Positions 26,096-35,384 of a DNA stretch of 44,653 nucleotides are shown one piece after another. The stretch comes from Alphaproteobacteria bacterium. GTDB taxonomy: Bacteria > Pseudomonadota > Alphaproteobacteria > Rs-D84. Position 1 is the first letter of the stretch, and every line of letters starts with the position of its first letter. Both the position numbers and the translations under genes were made by a program. The DNA lies in assembly GCA_017960855.1 (NCBI GenBank), contig JAGCYJ010000008.1:1-44653 (forward strand), in the 5' to 3' direction. The notes below the pieces were generated by a model. It saw nothing but the letters and a program-made list of their open reading frames with translations. It ran no database searches and had not been told where the DNA came from.

Positions 26096-28045
26096 TTATG
26101 CTTCGCCTTTCAGTGCCGTATATATCTTACCAAGTTCTGTTTTAAGCAACGCTTCGGACAACTTGTCAGGATTGTCGGCGGATTCCGCAGCGGTCATTAT
26201 CTTGCCGAAACTGCGCACGAATTGTGATGATTGCGAACGGAATACACTATCTTTCTTTAACGTTTCACGAATTTGCTTCTTGTCGGCGGCGGTTAACATC
26301 TTTGCCAACCATTTGGAAAAGATAGCGTTGTCACCTTCGTGATATTTCTTCCATATTGAATCTGGTATTTCCACGCCCAGCGCACGTGTTAAATCTAATG
26401 ACTGCTCATGTAACTTTGCAAACAGTTTTTCGCTCTGTGCAACGAAATCTGTGGTACTAACGCGACCGTAATGCGTGTCCGCCGGTGCAGATTTTATTGC
26501 TTCCATTGGTGCAGATGCACGCGCGACCATCATTTGTTTGTTTAATGTCTGCATGGTGTCAACCGCCTTGGCATAGTCAGACATCAGATCTATCATTTGT
26601 TGACGTGAATCGCCCGCCAATTCATCAAGTTTTGTTGCGGACTTTGAAATCGCATCAGTGGATTCATTGACGGTGGATTTCATTGCTTCAATTGTTGTGT
26701 TTAATTCTGCAACAATCTTGCCCAGTGTTTCGCCGGCCGCCACAGAATCGCGCGATATATCGGGCAGGGCGGCGTAATACTTTTCAATCAGTTCAGACAA
26801 CGGCTGCAATTGTTCCGTGGTTTCACGTGACATTTTAATAAGGTTTTCGGACTGACCAGACAACTGTGTGTGCGCGGTATTCATTTCAATCAATGTTTCG
26901 CGTACACCGGTCCCCATGGTCTTTACTGATTCAGAAAATGCGTTTGCCGCGGTCTTGGTATTTTCCAGTGTGATATTCGCAACACCAGATACTGTATTCA
27001 GTTCAGAGACAACATCCGTTGCAAACTCTTTGATTTCGCGATTAAAGCGATTGGTTAGTCCCGCCAGTTCACTGGAAATGCCACGTACAGATGTTTCTGT
27101 TGTTGTTGCAGATGTTGTCAACGCATCTACGGCATCGGATAATTTCCTGATTTGTTTATCTATAGATGATTCTGTTAAACGCACCTGGCCGGCGACAACG
27201 TTCGCAGTATTTGTAATGGTATTTGTTTGGCTGGCCAACTGTTTCTTTGATTGTTTGGAAAACGCATCTAATTTTGCCAAGTGCATATCCAGCATTTCGT
27301 TGTTCTTTTCCATAACATCATTGTATTCTGCCGAAGATGTCTGAACCTTGGTAAATCCTTCGGCCGTAGATTCTGCCATGTCGGACAATTGTTGTTGCAT
27401 TGTTGCCGATTTTTCAGTGATATCGGACAATTGCGTCGCATTGGATTCAAATTCGTCTTTCAGATGCTGACTCAATTCATTACTTGTTGCAACCCATGAT
27501 TCAATTTGATTTTGTATCTGGGCAACATTAGCCGTTGTGTCGTTTGTTGTGGTTTCTATTTTGTTCAACAGTTCATTGATAGTGGCGGAAAACTTATCAG
27601 ATGCGCGTGTTATATCGTTCCACGATTTTGAATCAACAATTGATTGCAGCCCACCCAATGTATTTTCCAAACGATCGGACATTTGTGCCAATTTTCTTGT
27701 CGCATCGTCTGCGACGGATAACAATTTATCGTTTTGATCGGTCAACTGCGCTTTTAATTCGTTCGTTTGTGCAATCTGTCCGTTCAGAGTATCGCTCATT
27801 ATCTTGAAATTATGTTCTATTTTGGCAATTTCATCCGCCATAATTGTATTCAAAACGCGTGTTGCATCACCAACGCGTGCGCTTTCGGGACGTAACATAA
27901 TATCTAACATAGATTGCATAACGCGTTGAGATTTGCGTGAAATAAAGAACAACATTCCCAGTGCGATTACCAACAACAACCCCAAACCACCACTGATAAA
28001 CATAAGAATATTGTTCGCAATAAATACTGTTTGTTGAGTTTCCAT
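26096..28045 (-). CDS. Membrane-anchored coiled-coil protein (649 aa)
   Basis: A single transmembrane helix lies near residues 12-35 (glycine- and leucine-rich, ending FFISRK). It is followed by about 480 residues of Ser/Thr/Asn/Gln-rich heptad-like coiled coil (for example LSDITEKSATMQQQLSDM). A compact C-terminal domain starts near 530 (SEKLFAKLHEQSLDLTRAL, then IWKKYHEGDNAIFSKWL). The positive residues after the helix suggest the coiled coil is cytoplasmic. Related anchored coiled coils are common in alphaproteobacteria, but I cannot name a function; a structural or cell-division role is speculation. AAAGGATAA precedes the ATG. It diverges from addA through overlapping promoters. Confidence 0.85.
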   Translation of the reverse strand: METQQTVFIANNILMFISGGLGLLLVIALGMLFFISRKSQRVMQSMLDIMLRPESARVGDATRVLNTIMADEIAKIEHNFKIMSDTLNGQIAQTNELKAQLTDQNDKLLSVADDATRKLAQMSDRLENTLGGLQSIVDSKSWNDITRASDKFSATINELLNKIETTTNDTTANVAQIQNQIESWVATSNELSQHLKDEFESNATQLSDITEKSATMQQQLSDMAESTAEGFTKVQTSSAEYNDVMEKNNEMLDMHLAKLDAFSKQSKKQLASQTNTITNTANVVAGQVRLTESSIDKQIRKLSDAVDALTTSATTTETSVRGISSELAGLTNRFNREIKEFATDVVSELNTVSGVANITLENTKTAANAFSESVKTMGTGVRETLIEMNTAHTQLSGQSENLIKMSRETTEQLQPLSELIEKYYAALPDISRDSVAAGETLGKIVAELNTTIEAMKSTVNESTDAISKSATKLDELAGDSRQQMIDLMSDYAKAVDTMQTLNKQMMVARASAPMEAIKSAPADTHYGRVSTTDFVAQSEKLFAKLHEQSLDLTRALGVEIPDSIWKKYHEGDNAIFSKWLAKMLTAADKKQIRETLKKDSVFRSQSSQFVRSFGKIMTAAESADNPDKLSEALLKTELGKIYTALKGEA

Positions 28046-28086
28046 TTATCCTTTCCCCCCGAAATCTGCCATTGTTCATATCGTTC

Positions 28087-28131
28087 TTGCAGTTCGTAAT
28101 GATTTATACTAGAATATTTTTCATAAAGCAA
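28087..28131. promoter_or_regulatory. Overlapping divergent promoters of addA and the coiled-coil gene
   Basis: Plus strand: TTGCAG (28087-28092), 17 bases, TAGAAT (28110-28115), driving addA. Minus strand: TTGCTT (28126-28131), 17 bases, TATAAA (28103-28108), driving the coiled-coil gene. The two -10 boxes lie almost on top of each other, so polymerase can probably occupy only one at a time. Confidence 0.55.
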
Positions 28132-28139
28132 GGGCATAA

Positions 28140-30794
28140 ATGACAAATAAACCACAACTTTCACCAGAACAAGACAAGGCAGCCAATCCATCTGATAATG
28201 TTTGGGTCCAGGCGAATGCTGGAACCGGCAAAACAAGCGTTTTGGTTGAACGGCTGTTGCGTATTTTATTTCGTACCGAAGATACAAAAAACAGTGGAAT
28301 ACTCTGTCTGACCTATACAAATGCTGGTGCCGGTGAAATGCGGAATCGTATTTTGTCTGCATTGCGCGGTTGGGCGGTTGCATCTGATAAAGAATTGGCT
28401 GAATTGCTGGACGGTGTGGCGTTGAATAAACCTGCCACCGCCAAAGACATTGCCCATGCGCGAGAGGTTTTCTTTTGGTTCATAGATAATCCCGATGCGT
28501 TAAAAGTCAAAACGATTCACAGTTTCTGTGAAGAGATTTTGCGTCGTTTTCCAATAGAGGCGGGCGTATCGCCGGCATGGACATTGGTTTCAGATATGAA
28601 TCAACGCGTGTTATTGCAAGATGCCTTTGATCGCTTGGTAAATGCATCGGATTTGGAACCTGAAAAATATGGTCGTGTTGCTGGGGCATTTGAACATATT
28701 GTCGGTATGTTAAGCGAACAACGTTTATCAGATTTGTTGGAAATATTGAGTGCACAATATAAGTACTTTTTCCAAGTTGAAGATATCGAACGTTATCGTA
28801 AATACTTTGTTGATACGGCGCGATATTTCATGGGGGTAAACATTGCACCAAAAGATGATATTCCGGTCCAGGAATTGCAAAAAATATTGAATATGGTAGA
28901 TGTCGAAATAAAAGCATCAAAAACGCCGGCAGGATATTTAACAAAAATCTTTAATTTAACAAAACAATATATTGAAAAAACGGTTGATTTTGAAAAATAC
29001 AAAACTGCGTATTTAACGCAGGATGGTGCCCCAATAAAACTGGTTCAGCGCAAAGAATTTTTGGCTGCTGAACAAGAACGTGTCTATCGTTCGGATCAAT
29101 ATAATATCAATGAAAAAGTATTCCAGGATACTGTCGCTTTATTTGATTTGGCAGCGGCATTTGCGAACATTTATCGTGAGTTAAAACAGCAGCGCAATCT
29201 GTTGGATTTTGAAGACCTTATTTTATATACACGGCGTCTATTTTTTAAACCGGATATGATGGGCTGGGTATTGTCGCAGCTGGATTTATCGCTGTCGCAT
29301 ATATTGGTTGATGAAGCTCAAGACACATCGCCGTTGCATTGGGATATTTTGCGTATGTTGATTGGGGATTTCTTTGTTAGCGGTGACACAGAAAAAGAGC
29401 AACATTCTTTGTTTGTCGTGGGCGATACAAAACAATCTATCTATGGCTTCCAAGGGGCAGATTCTCGCGCCTTTGCGACTAGTCGTGATGAAATAAAAAA
29501 ACAGATAGAAAATAATTTGCGAACGATACATGAAATACCGCTTACGCAAAGTTTCCGTTCGTTATCGTCAATTCTATATACCGTTGATGCGTTCTTTGGC
29601 AATCAGCATATCGCGAATATAACCGGGTTTCATAATAATCCACATGTGTGTTTTCGCAAGAAAGATGGCGCGGGCCTGGTGGAGATTCATAAGTTGGTTT
29701 CGCGGAGTGAGGACGAGGCCGATACAAACAAGTATGTTTCAGCCATAGCGGACAAAATAAAATCAATAGTTGATTCTGGAAAATATAAACCAAGCGACAT
29801 TATGGTTCTGGTCCAGCGACGTAATCCAATGGTGGTGCCGTTGGTTACTGCATTGAAACGTAGAAATATAGAAGTAGCAGGTAGTGATCGTGTCGTTTTG
29901 CCAAACTTTTCGGCGATACGAGACCTGATGAATCTGGTTCGTTTTTGTCTTAATGTCGCGGATGATTATAGTTTATGTTGCGTGTTAAAAAGTCCTATTT
30001 TTCGTTTGACCGAAGCCGATATTTTTAAATTGTGCGATGAAAAAAATAGGGCGAATATTGCCAATTTCGAAGCGGTCCCAACGACCGTGTTTCAGGTTCT
30101 GGCAAAACTTAATTCCGATGTTTATAATCAATTAAAATCTATCGTTGAAATGGCCGAACAAATGGGACCATATTCGTTCTTTTCGGCTATACTTGATGGT
30201 GGCGCGCGTAATGATTTCTTGGCTGCATTGGGACCCCAAGTCATAGATCCGCTGGAAGAGTTTATGACAATATGTTTGTCGTATGAACGCACACAACCAG
30301 GAACGTTGCGACATTTCCTTAAATGGTTTATAACCGGTGGCAGCGAAATTAAACGCGATATAAACGCGTCATCTGGGGTGCGGGTTGCAACGGTACACGG
30401 CAGTAAAGGGCTAGAAGCACCAGTGATATTCTTGATTGATACAACACGTGTACCGACTGGGGACAAGGTGTTGTTTATTACACCGGAAATTATGCCCAAA
30501 AATATACGCGCTGATTATACCGTGCCGCCACCGTGGCTGTGGGTTTCCAAGGATGTGCCCAGTAATAATTTGGCAATCGCAAAAGAAGCAGCTATGTCGG
30601 ATAGGTTTGAAGAATATTACAGATTATTGTATGTTGCTATGACTCGTGCACGCAATGAATTGTATGTGTATGGCTATACGGCGGGTAAAAATGCTAATGA
30701 AAAGTCGTGGTATGCGTTGTTGTGGGATACATTAAAAACAATTCCAGACGCAACGGTTGATAATGATAGAATCAGGATAATACATGGCAAATAA
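28140..30794 (+). CDS. addA: AddA helicase part (UvrD/RecB-type), nuclease domain encoded separately
   Basis: This 884-residue superfamily 1A helicase has Walker A ANAGTGKT (25-32), motif II LVDEAQDTSPLHW near 390, and GDTKQSIYGFQGAD near 432. TVHGSKGLEAPVIFLID is near 750 and LLYVAMTRARNELYV near 845. The motifs and order match AddA, the helicase-nuclease subunit of AddAB that processes double-strand breaks for RecA. A typical alphaproteobacterial AddA is about 1150 residues with a C-terminal PD-(D/E)XK nuclease. Here the frame stops after the helicase, and the nuclease follows in another frame with an 11-base overlap. No addB lies in this window. AGGG precedes the ATG. Confidence 0.92.
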   Translation: MTNKPQLSPEQDKAANPSDNVWVQANAGTGKTSVLVERLLRILFRTEDTKNSGILCLTYTNAGAGEMRNRILSALRGWAVASDKELAELLDGVALNKPATAKDIAHAREVFFWFIDNPDALKVKTIHSFCEEILRRFPIEAGVSPAWTLVSDMNQRVLLQDAFDRLVNASDLEPEKYGRVAGAFEHIVGMLSEQRLSDLLEILSAQYKYFFQVEDIERYRKYFVDTARYFMGVNIAPKDDIPVQELQKILNMVDVEIKASKTPAGYLTKIFNLTKQYIEKTVDFEKYKTAYLTQDGAPIKLVQRKEFLAAEQERVYRSDQYNINEKVFQDTVALFDLAAAFANIYRELKQQRNLLDFEDLILYTRRLFFKPDMMGWVLSQLDLSLSHILVDEAQDTSPLHWDILRMLIGDFFVSGDTEKEQHSLFVVGDTKQSIYGFQGADSRAFATSRDEIKKQIENNLRTIHEIPLTQSFRSLSSILYTVDAFFGNQHIANITGFHNNPHVCFRKKDGAGLVEIHKLVSRSEDEADTNKYVSAIADKIKSIVDSGKYKPSDIMVLVQRRNPMVVPLVTALKRRNIEVAGSDRVVLPNFSAIRDLMNLVRFCLNVADDYSLCCVLKSPIFRLTEADIFKLCDEKNRANIANFEAVPTTVFQVLAKLNSDVYNQLKSIVEMAEQMGPYSFFSAILDGGARNDFLAALGPQVIDPLEEFMTICLSYERTQPGTLRHFLKWFITGGSEIKRDINASSGVRVATVHGSKGLEAPVIFLIDTTRVPTGDKVLFITPEIMPKNIRADYTVPPPWLWVSKDVPSNNLAIAKEAAMSDRFEEYYRLLYVAMTRARNELYVYGYTAGKNANEKSWYALLWDTLKTIPDATVDNDRIRIIHGK

Positions 30795-31230
30795 TTTAAA
30801 AGAACTTTTGGCGGAACACAGCGCAAAAAAACACGCCACCGACACAGGAAAAGAAATGCACGAAAAACAGCGTTTGATTCATGTGTTAGCAGATTGTGAT
30901 AAAGTGGATTCCAAATTAAAAAAACACATAGAATCCTGTGATGGATTGTTGGTATTTTTTACCGAAAACGCGCGGACCGAAGTTCCAATCGCTGGCGTTA
31001 TAAATGATTATTTTATCAGCCGTAGAATTGACCGTTTGGTTGTTGACGATGTCAAGAAAGTTGTTCGTATTTTAGATTACAAGACAGACATAGATAAGAC
31101 ATCATTGCGCGATAAATATATCATTCAACTGGGCGAGTACGAGAAGTTGATTCGCCAAATATACCCGAAATACAAGGTGGAAAAGTATATTTTATGGTTA
31201 CACGACTGGACGTTGGAACCAATAAAATAG
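30784..31230 (+). CDS. AddA-type PD-(D/E)XK nuclease domain as a separate protein
   Basis: The 148-residue protein corresponds to the AddA C-terminus. It shows an alpha-helical start with MHEKQRLIHVLAD, ARTEVPIAGVIND near residue 61, RIDRLVVDD, ILDYKTD (catalytic D and K) near 95, and QLGEYEKLIRQIYP near 120. These are the acidic and Lys residues expected for the RecB-family nuclease. The ATG lies in the last codons of the helicase gene (11-base overlap), so the two are translationally coupled and probably form one enzyme from two chains. A single-base frameshift artefact is possible but would need checking. Confidence 0.85.
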   Translation: MANNLKELLAEHSAKKHATDTGKEMHEKQRLIHVLADCDKVDSKLKKHIESCDGLLVFFTENARTEVPIAGVINDYFISRRIDRLVVDDVKKVVRILDYKTDIDKTSLRDKYIIQLGEYEKLIRQIYPKYKVEKYILWLHDWTLEPIK

Positions 31231-31232
31231 CC

Positions 31233-31463
31233 CTACATTATCGGCGGGAAGCAATCGCCACCAGATTCTGGGCAACAATTAAATCCTTGTTCGCCCATAT
31301 CTGTATAGATTTCACCAGCACAGCATCCGTTTTTATCTGGGCTTGTCTCGTTCGGGCACAAGATGACTTCGTTTCTAATAAAACCCCAGTTTATGTTCGC
31401 AACAACAAGGCCAACGATGACCCCGATAATTGTTCCTAAAACAAACATACGATATTTTTTCAT
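31233..31463 (-). CDS. Small membrane-anchored cysteine-rich protein (76 aa)
   Basis: The start is the ATG at 31463, with a GGGGGG ribosome site 7 bases upstream. Residues 6-24 are a hydrophobic, glycine-rich segment (signal anchor or uncleaved signal). The remainder holds six Cys in the order CPNE, CC, CC and CF, with NGCCAGEIYTD and FNCCPESGGDCFPP. The exported part could be disulfide-bonded. I do not recognise a family. Confidence 0.75.
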   Translation of the reverse strand: MKKYRMFVLGTIIGVIVGLVVANINWGFIRNEVILCPNETSPDKNGCCAGEIYTDMGEQGFNCCPESGGDCFPPIM

Positions 31464-31491
31464 CTGCAATCCCCCCGTTTAACACATTGTA

Positions 31492-31497
31492 ATTATA
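31492..31497 (-). promoter_or_regulatory. -10 box for the small Cys-rich gene
   Basis: TATAAT on the minus strand, about 28 bases before the ATG at 31463. I see no convincing -35. It lies next to the recN promoter on the other strand. Confidence 0.4.
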
Positions 31498-31508
31498 ACA
31501 CAAAAATC

Positions 31509-31538
31509 TTGAAAAATATAGTTCATTTTGGCTATAAT
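31509..31538 (+). promoter_or_regulatory. Promoter of recN, predicted leaderless
   Basis: TTGAAA (31509-31514), an 18-base spacer and a perfect TATAAT (31533-31538). Only 6 bases separate the -10 from the recN ATG at 31545, so transcription should start at or within a base or two of the ATG. Confidence 0.65.
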
Positions 31539-31544
31539 TCCGGC

Positions 31545-33194
31545 ATGCTTACCGCGTTAAATATCTCAAATATTGTATTGATTGAAAAACTGAATCTGGA
31601 ATTCGGTGCGGGGCTTAATATTCTGACGGGCGAAACGGGCGCAGGTAAAAGTATTTTGCTGGACGCGTTGTCGTTGGCACTGGGTGCGCGTTCAGATGCC
31701 GGTTTGGTGCGCAGTGGGTGTGATATGGCATCTGTTGTTGCGGAATTTGATTCTACGCCTGATACGGTTCGTGCAATTCTGACGGAAAACGGTATTGATT
31801 CAGATGATAATTTGATTCTGCGACGCACATTGTCCGTGGACGGTAAAAGTCGCGCCTGGATAAACGATACGCCGGTTTCGGTGCGCGTATTGCACGATGT
31901 GGGGGATGCACTTGTTGAAATACATGGTCAGTTTGCAAATCACCGTTTATTAAACCAATCTACACATCGTGCTGCGTTGGACGAGTTTGCAATCGCACAT
32001 ATCCCTGGCTTCGCAGATTTATTGGCGGACACACGTAGCGCATATAACGAATATCACGCGGCTGACCTAAAACTTCGCGAATTGCGTGAAACGGTCGCAC
32101 GTGCTGCAGACGAACGTGATTTTCTTGAGCACAATGTCGCGGAACTGCGTGCGTTAAATGTGCGTGTTGGCGAAGAATCTGAATTGGCGGACAAGCGCAC
32201 TGCGATAATGAACGCAGAAAAGAATGCTGCGATTGTATCGGATGCTAATTCGGCTATGAATCCAAACGGTAAATCATTGGATGCGTTTGTGTTTGATGTC
32301 GCACATATCTTGGAACGAGTAAAGACCGATCCAAATCCATATGCAGAACAGATTGAAAAACTTTACGAAGTGGCGGACACATTGGCAACGGTGTCTTCGT
32401 GCCTTACACCCGACGATATGGATGTTGCTAGCATAGACGAAATAGAAGAACGCTTGTTTGCAATACGTGCAGCGGCGCGAAAGCACAGGGTGCCGGCGGA
32501 CGAATTGCCACAAAAATTGGAACAAATGTCTGCACAACTTGAGGTTATTGATAATTCGGATGCGGCATTAAAGAAACTTGCCCATGATGTTGATATGTTT
32601 CGTACAAAATTTGACGCGTGTGCAGCAAAATTGTCTGCGGAACGAATGGTCGCAGCAGACAAGTTAAGAACGCTTCTGCGTGGCGAATTTCCTGATTTAA
32701 AATTGGGTAATGCTGATTTTATGGTTGAACGTGCGGAAACAAACCCAACGGCAACGGGTGTTGATGATGTGACATTTATGATAAAAACAAATCCGGGGTC
32801 ACCTTTTGCGCCATTGCATAAGTCCGCATCCGGTGGGGAATTGGCGCGTTTAATGTTGGCAATGCGTGTGGTGCTGATAACTGATACAGATGCACATACA
32901 TTTGTCTTTGACGAGGTTGATACCGGCATAAGTGGTGCCACCGCATCTGCGGTTGGTCTGCGTCTGAATAAATTGGCACAAACGGCACAGGCACTGGTTG
33001 TGACACATTCTGCCCAGGTTGCCGGTTTTGCTGATTATCATTTCAAAATTGAAAAAAGTGTTCACGACGACAAAACAACAACTACTGTGCGCGAAATAAC
33101 GGGCGACGAACGTGTAAATGAAGTTGCACGAATAATCAGTGGTGCCGAAATTACGCCTGAATCTATTGCAACCGCAAAAACATTGATTAAATAA
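31545..33194 (+). CDS. recN: DNA repair protein RecN
   Basis: This SMC-like ATPase of 549 residues acts in recombinational repair of double-strand breaks. Walker A GETGAGKS is at residues 29-36, coiled coil arms lie at about 155-350, the ABC signature SGGELARLMLAM is near 430, and Walker B FVFDEVDTGISG is near 455. Length matches the family (about 550). The start at 31545 is used because the promoter -10 lies directly upstream; the frame extends to 31509 but that would include the promoter. It converges on the DUF488 gene with 1 base between stop codons and no terminator visible. Confidence 0.95.
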   Translation: MLTALNISNIVLIEKLNLEFGAGLNILTGETGAGKSILLDALSLALGARSDAGLVRSGCDMASVVAEFDSTPDTVRAILTENGIDSDDNLILRRTLSVDGKSRAWINDTPVSVRVLHDVGDALVEIHGQFANHRLLNQSTHRAALDEFAIAHIPGFADLLADTRSAYNEYHAADLKLRELRETVARAADERDFLEHNVAELRALNVRVGEESELADKRTAIMNAEKNAAIVSDANSAMNPNGKSLDAFVFDVAHILERVKTDPNPYAEQIEKLYEVADTLATVSSCLTPDDMDVASIDEIEERLFAIRAAARKHRVPADELPQKLEQMSAQLEVIDNSDAALKKLAHDVDMFRTKFDACAAKLSAERMVAADKLRTLLRGEFPDLKLGNADFMVERAETNPTATGVDDVTFMIKTNPGSPFAPLHKSASGGELARLMLAMRVVLITDTDAHTFVFDEVDTGISGATASAVGLRLNKLAQTAQALVVTHSAQVAGFADYHFKIEKSVHDDKTTTTVREITGDERVNEVARIISGAEITPESIATAKTLIK

Positions 33195-33195
33195 A

Positions 33196-33582
33196 TTACA
33201 GCGTTTTTTGATTGGACTGTAATTGGTATTCCGTAACGCTTATTTTTGCTTTTTCATTCAGCCATTTTGCGACAATGTGCCGGTGACAAAACTTTTCTGG
33301 TGTTTCAAAACAGAGCAGAATAACATTTTCGCCCAAGGATTGTAATTGTGCGGCGACCGTATTTGGATTCAGTGTATTTAAAACAGTTGAATAATACTGT
33401 TCTGTGTACCATTGTTCAGACAAGTGTTCATCGTGCCACTGTTTCCACCATGAATATTTAGGCGCTAATTTCTTATAAGTTTTGCCGGTATAACCATCAG
33501 GCGACCAACCGGAAATACCAACTGGGGTCAAATTATTCGCTTTATATTCGTCCAGTTTATCCCAGTACCCAGTGTAAATCAT
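33196..33582 (-). CDS. DUF488 family protein
   Basis: The 128-residue protein has the DUF488 signature: an N-terminal YTGYWDKLDEY segment and the C-terminal LLCFETPEKFCHRHIVAKWL, with two Cys and a His-Arg-His cluster. The family's biochemical role is not established. AAGGA precedes the ATG by 8 bases. It is the last gene of the DUF2155-tsaD-xseA run. Confidence 0.85.
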   Translation of the reverse strand: MIYTGYWDKLDEYKANNLTPVGISGWSPDGYTGKTYKKLAPKYSWWKQWHDEHLSEQWYTEQYYSTVLNTLNPNTVAAQLQSLGENVILLCFETPEKFCHRHIVAKWLNEKAKISVTEYQLQSNQKTL

Positions 33583-33593
33583 ATTGGCGGTCC

Positions 33594-34826
33594 TTATATG
33601 TCCAAAATACCATCAGCGAATTCAATTGTTTTGGGTTTGCCATCGTTGGTGCGAGTAATGATTTTATTGTTCTTGTCGCGAACGATTGCATAGCCGCGTG
33701 CCAAGACATTTTTATAACTTAAACTGTTCAGCATTTGCCCCATATGTGCAACCGATTGAGTAAGTGCATTCATGCGTGGTTGCAGTATATTGCCAAAGTT
33801 CGCCATATTCGCAATTTTCTGATGCGCGTTTTGTATTTTTGCATTTATGATAATATCCATTGTTCGTGCGATATCGTCAACGCGTTGCTGATGCTCCATG
33901 ACAACCTGGTGTGGACTTTTAAGAGTGATAGATTCAATCCGTTGTTTTGCATGTGCCAATCGTGTGATAAAAGCACTGCCTAAGCGATGCCAGAAATTAT
34001 CAATTTCTTGGCTTAACGCTAGTTTTGTTGGTACAACCATTTCGGCGGCACCGGTTGGTGTTGGAGCGCGCACATCTGCGGCAAAATCAATCAACATCCA
34101 ATCGGGTTCATGACCGACACCGGAAATAAGTGGTATATGGCTTGCGGCCGCGGCACGTACAACGATTTCTTCGGAAAAGGGTAATAAATCTTCTAATGCG
34201 CCACCGCCACGTGCGACAATAATAACATCAACATTGTTCATGCGGTTGAAGTATTCGATACCAGCGGCAACCTCAGCAGCCGCAGTTGCACCTTGGACGG
34301 TTGCAGGATATAACAATACATGCACCGGAAAACATTCGCGCAAACGATTCTGAATATCTTGGAATGCGGCGCCGGTGGGACTTGTTACGACACCAATGGT
34401 TTGTGGCAAACGTGGCAATGGTTTTTTGCGTGATTCATCAAACAAACCTTCGGCGGCAAGTTTCTGTTTGCGCTCCTCAAGCATTTTTAGAATTGCGCCG
34501 ACACCCGCCATTTCAATTTCACTGACTACAATTTGATAATTACTGCGCGAAGGGTATGTTGTGAAACGACCAGTCACAACAACTTCCATTCCTTCCTCTA
34601 ACTTGAAAGCAATGGGTGTACCACGCCAAATAATCATCTGAATTGCAGCGCCGGAATCTTTTATTGTCATATACATATGACCCGAAGTCGCACGCGTGAT
34701 TTGCGACAATTCACCACGAATCTTGATGCGTGGAAACGCAGTTTCAACAACACCTTTTAACAGTGCTGATGCATCAGAAACGGTAAAAATTGTGTCCGCA
34801 CTAACGGCTGGTTCTGGTTTTTGCAT
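33594..34826 (-). CDS. xseA: Exodeoxyribonuclease VII large subunit
   Basis: XseA degrades single-stranded DNA from both ends together with XseB. The 410-residue protein shows an OB-fold N-terminal domain (IKIRGELSQITRATSGHMYMTIKD near 35), GVVTSPTGAAFQDI near 147, and the VIIVARGGGALEDLLPF and PLISGVGHEPDWMLIDFAADVRAPTP motifs of the catalytic core. A coiled-coil C-terminus follows. The DW after GHE varies from the usual GHETD. The ATG overlaps the preceding gene by 26 bases and has no clear ribosome site, so coupling is likely. xseB is not in this window. Confidence 0.95.
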   Translation of the reverse strand: MQKPEPAVSADTIFTVSDASALLKGVVETAFPRIKIRGELSQITRATSGHMYMTIKDSGAAIQMIIWRGTPIAFKLEEGMEVVVTGRFTTYPSRSNYQIVVSEIEMAGVGAILKMLEERKQKLAAEGLFDESRKKPLPRLPQTIGVVTSPTGAAFQDIQNRLRECFPVHVLLYPATVQGATAAAEVAAGIEYFNRMNNVDVIIVARGGGALEDLLPFSEEIVVRAAAASHIPLISGVGHEPDWMLIDFAADVRAPTPTGAAEMVVPTKLALSQEIDNFWHRLGSAFITRLAHAKQRIESITLKSPHQVVMEHQQRVDDIARTMDIIINAKIQNAHQKIANMANFGNILQPRMNALTQSVAHMGQMLNSLSYKNVLARGYAIVRDKNNKIITRTNDGKPKTIEFADGILDI

Positions 34827-35361
34827 TTTTTGTACGTGGTGGTTTTAGTTTTTTTGCTTCGGTTAAAAGGTCAATGCCAAGTGCAGCAGCAAAATTTGCG
34901 GGTGAATCGTTCGGAACGACGATATTAAATATATGTCTGCCGTATTTGTATGGAATATCTTTTAATGATTCAGTGTGCGTGAATTGATCCGCGGTTAAAT
35001 CCAGTATCGTATTTGATGGCTTGTGCAATATGTAATGGTGCGGACCATAAGGCGCAAATATTTCGGGTATCGCCATAAGTTGCCATCCGTTTTGTTCGCC
35101 CCCCATAAGAGTACAAAATGCAATGGAAGATGCACGACAAAAACCATTGGATGCCCATATTTTGTCTGCTATCTCAGGTGCTTCTGGTTGTTCGTCAGGA
35201 AAGGTTGCTTGTCTTATTTCGTCTGATTTAAAAGAATCGCGGAATAATAATACCAAATTTTTTGCCCGCAGGCGCTGTTTGTTGCCCAAACCCATACCGT
35301 CAATCGTTTTTAAGATTAAACGGGTTCCTGCCTCATAAAAATCGTGCTGTGCTTTATCCAT
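34801..35361 (-). CDS. Uncharacterised 186-aa protein with Cys-His-Asp arrangement
   Basis: No named family is assigned. The middle reads NGFCRASSIAFCTLMGG, then WQLMAIPEIFAPYGPHHYILH, then ILDLTADQF. This order of Cys, His and Asp, with an (L/P)TADQF ending, resembles small papain-like or transglutaminase-like folds in which those three residues form a catalytic triad. The last 20 residues are basic (KLKPPRTKNAKTRTSR). No signal peptide is seen. It lies 23 bases after tsaD and overlaps xseA by 26 bases. Confidence 0.75.
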   Translation of the reverse strand: MDKAQHDFYEAGTRLILKTIDGMGLGNKQRLRAKNLVLLFRDSFKSDEIRQATFPDEQPEAPEIADKIWASNGFCRASSIAFCTLMGGEQNGWQLMAIPEIFAPYGPHHYILHKPSNTILDLTADQFTHTESLKDIPYKYGRHIFNIVVPNDSPANFAAALGIDLLTEAKKLKPPRTKNAKTRTSR

Positions 35362-35384
35362 ATCATCGCCATTCTATCAAAAAA

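Noticed and set aside
31464-31469. TTG start for the small Cys-rich gene
   Set aside because: The GGGGGG site lies only one base from it, whereas the ATG at 31463 has normal spacing.
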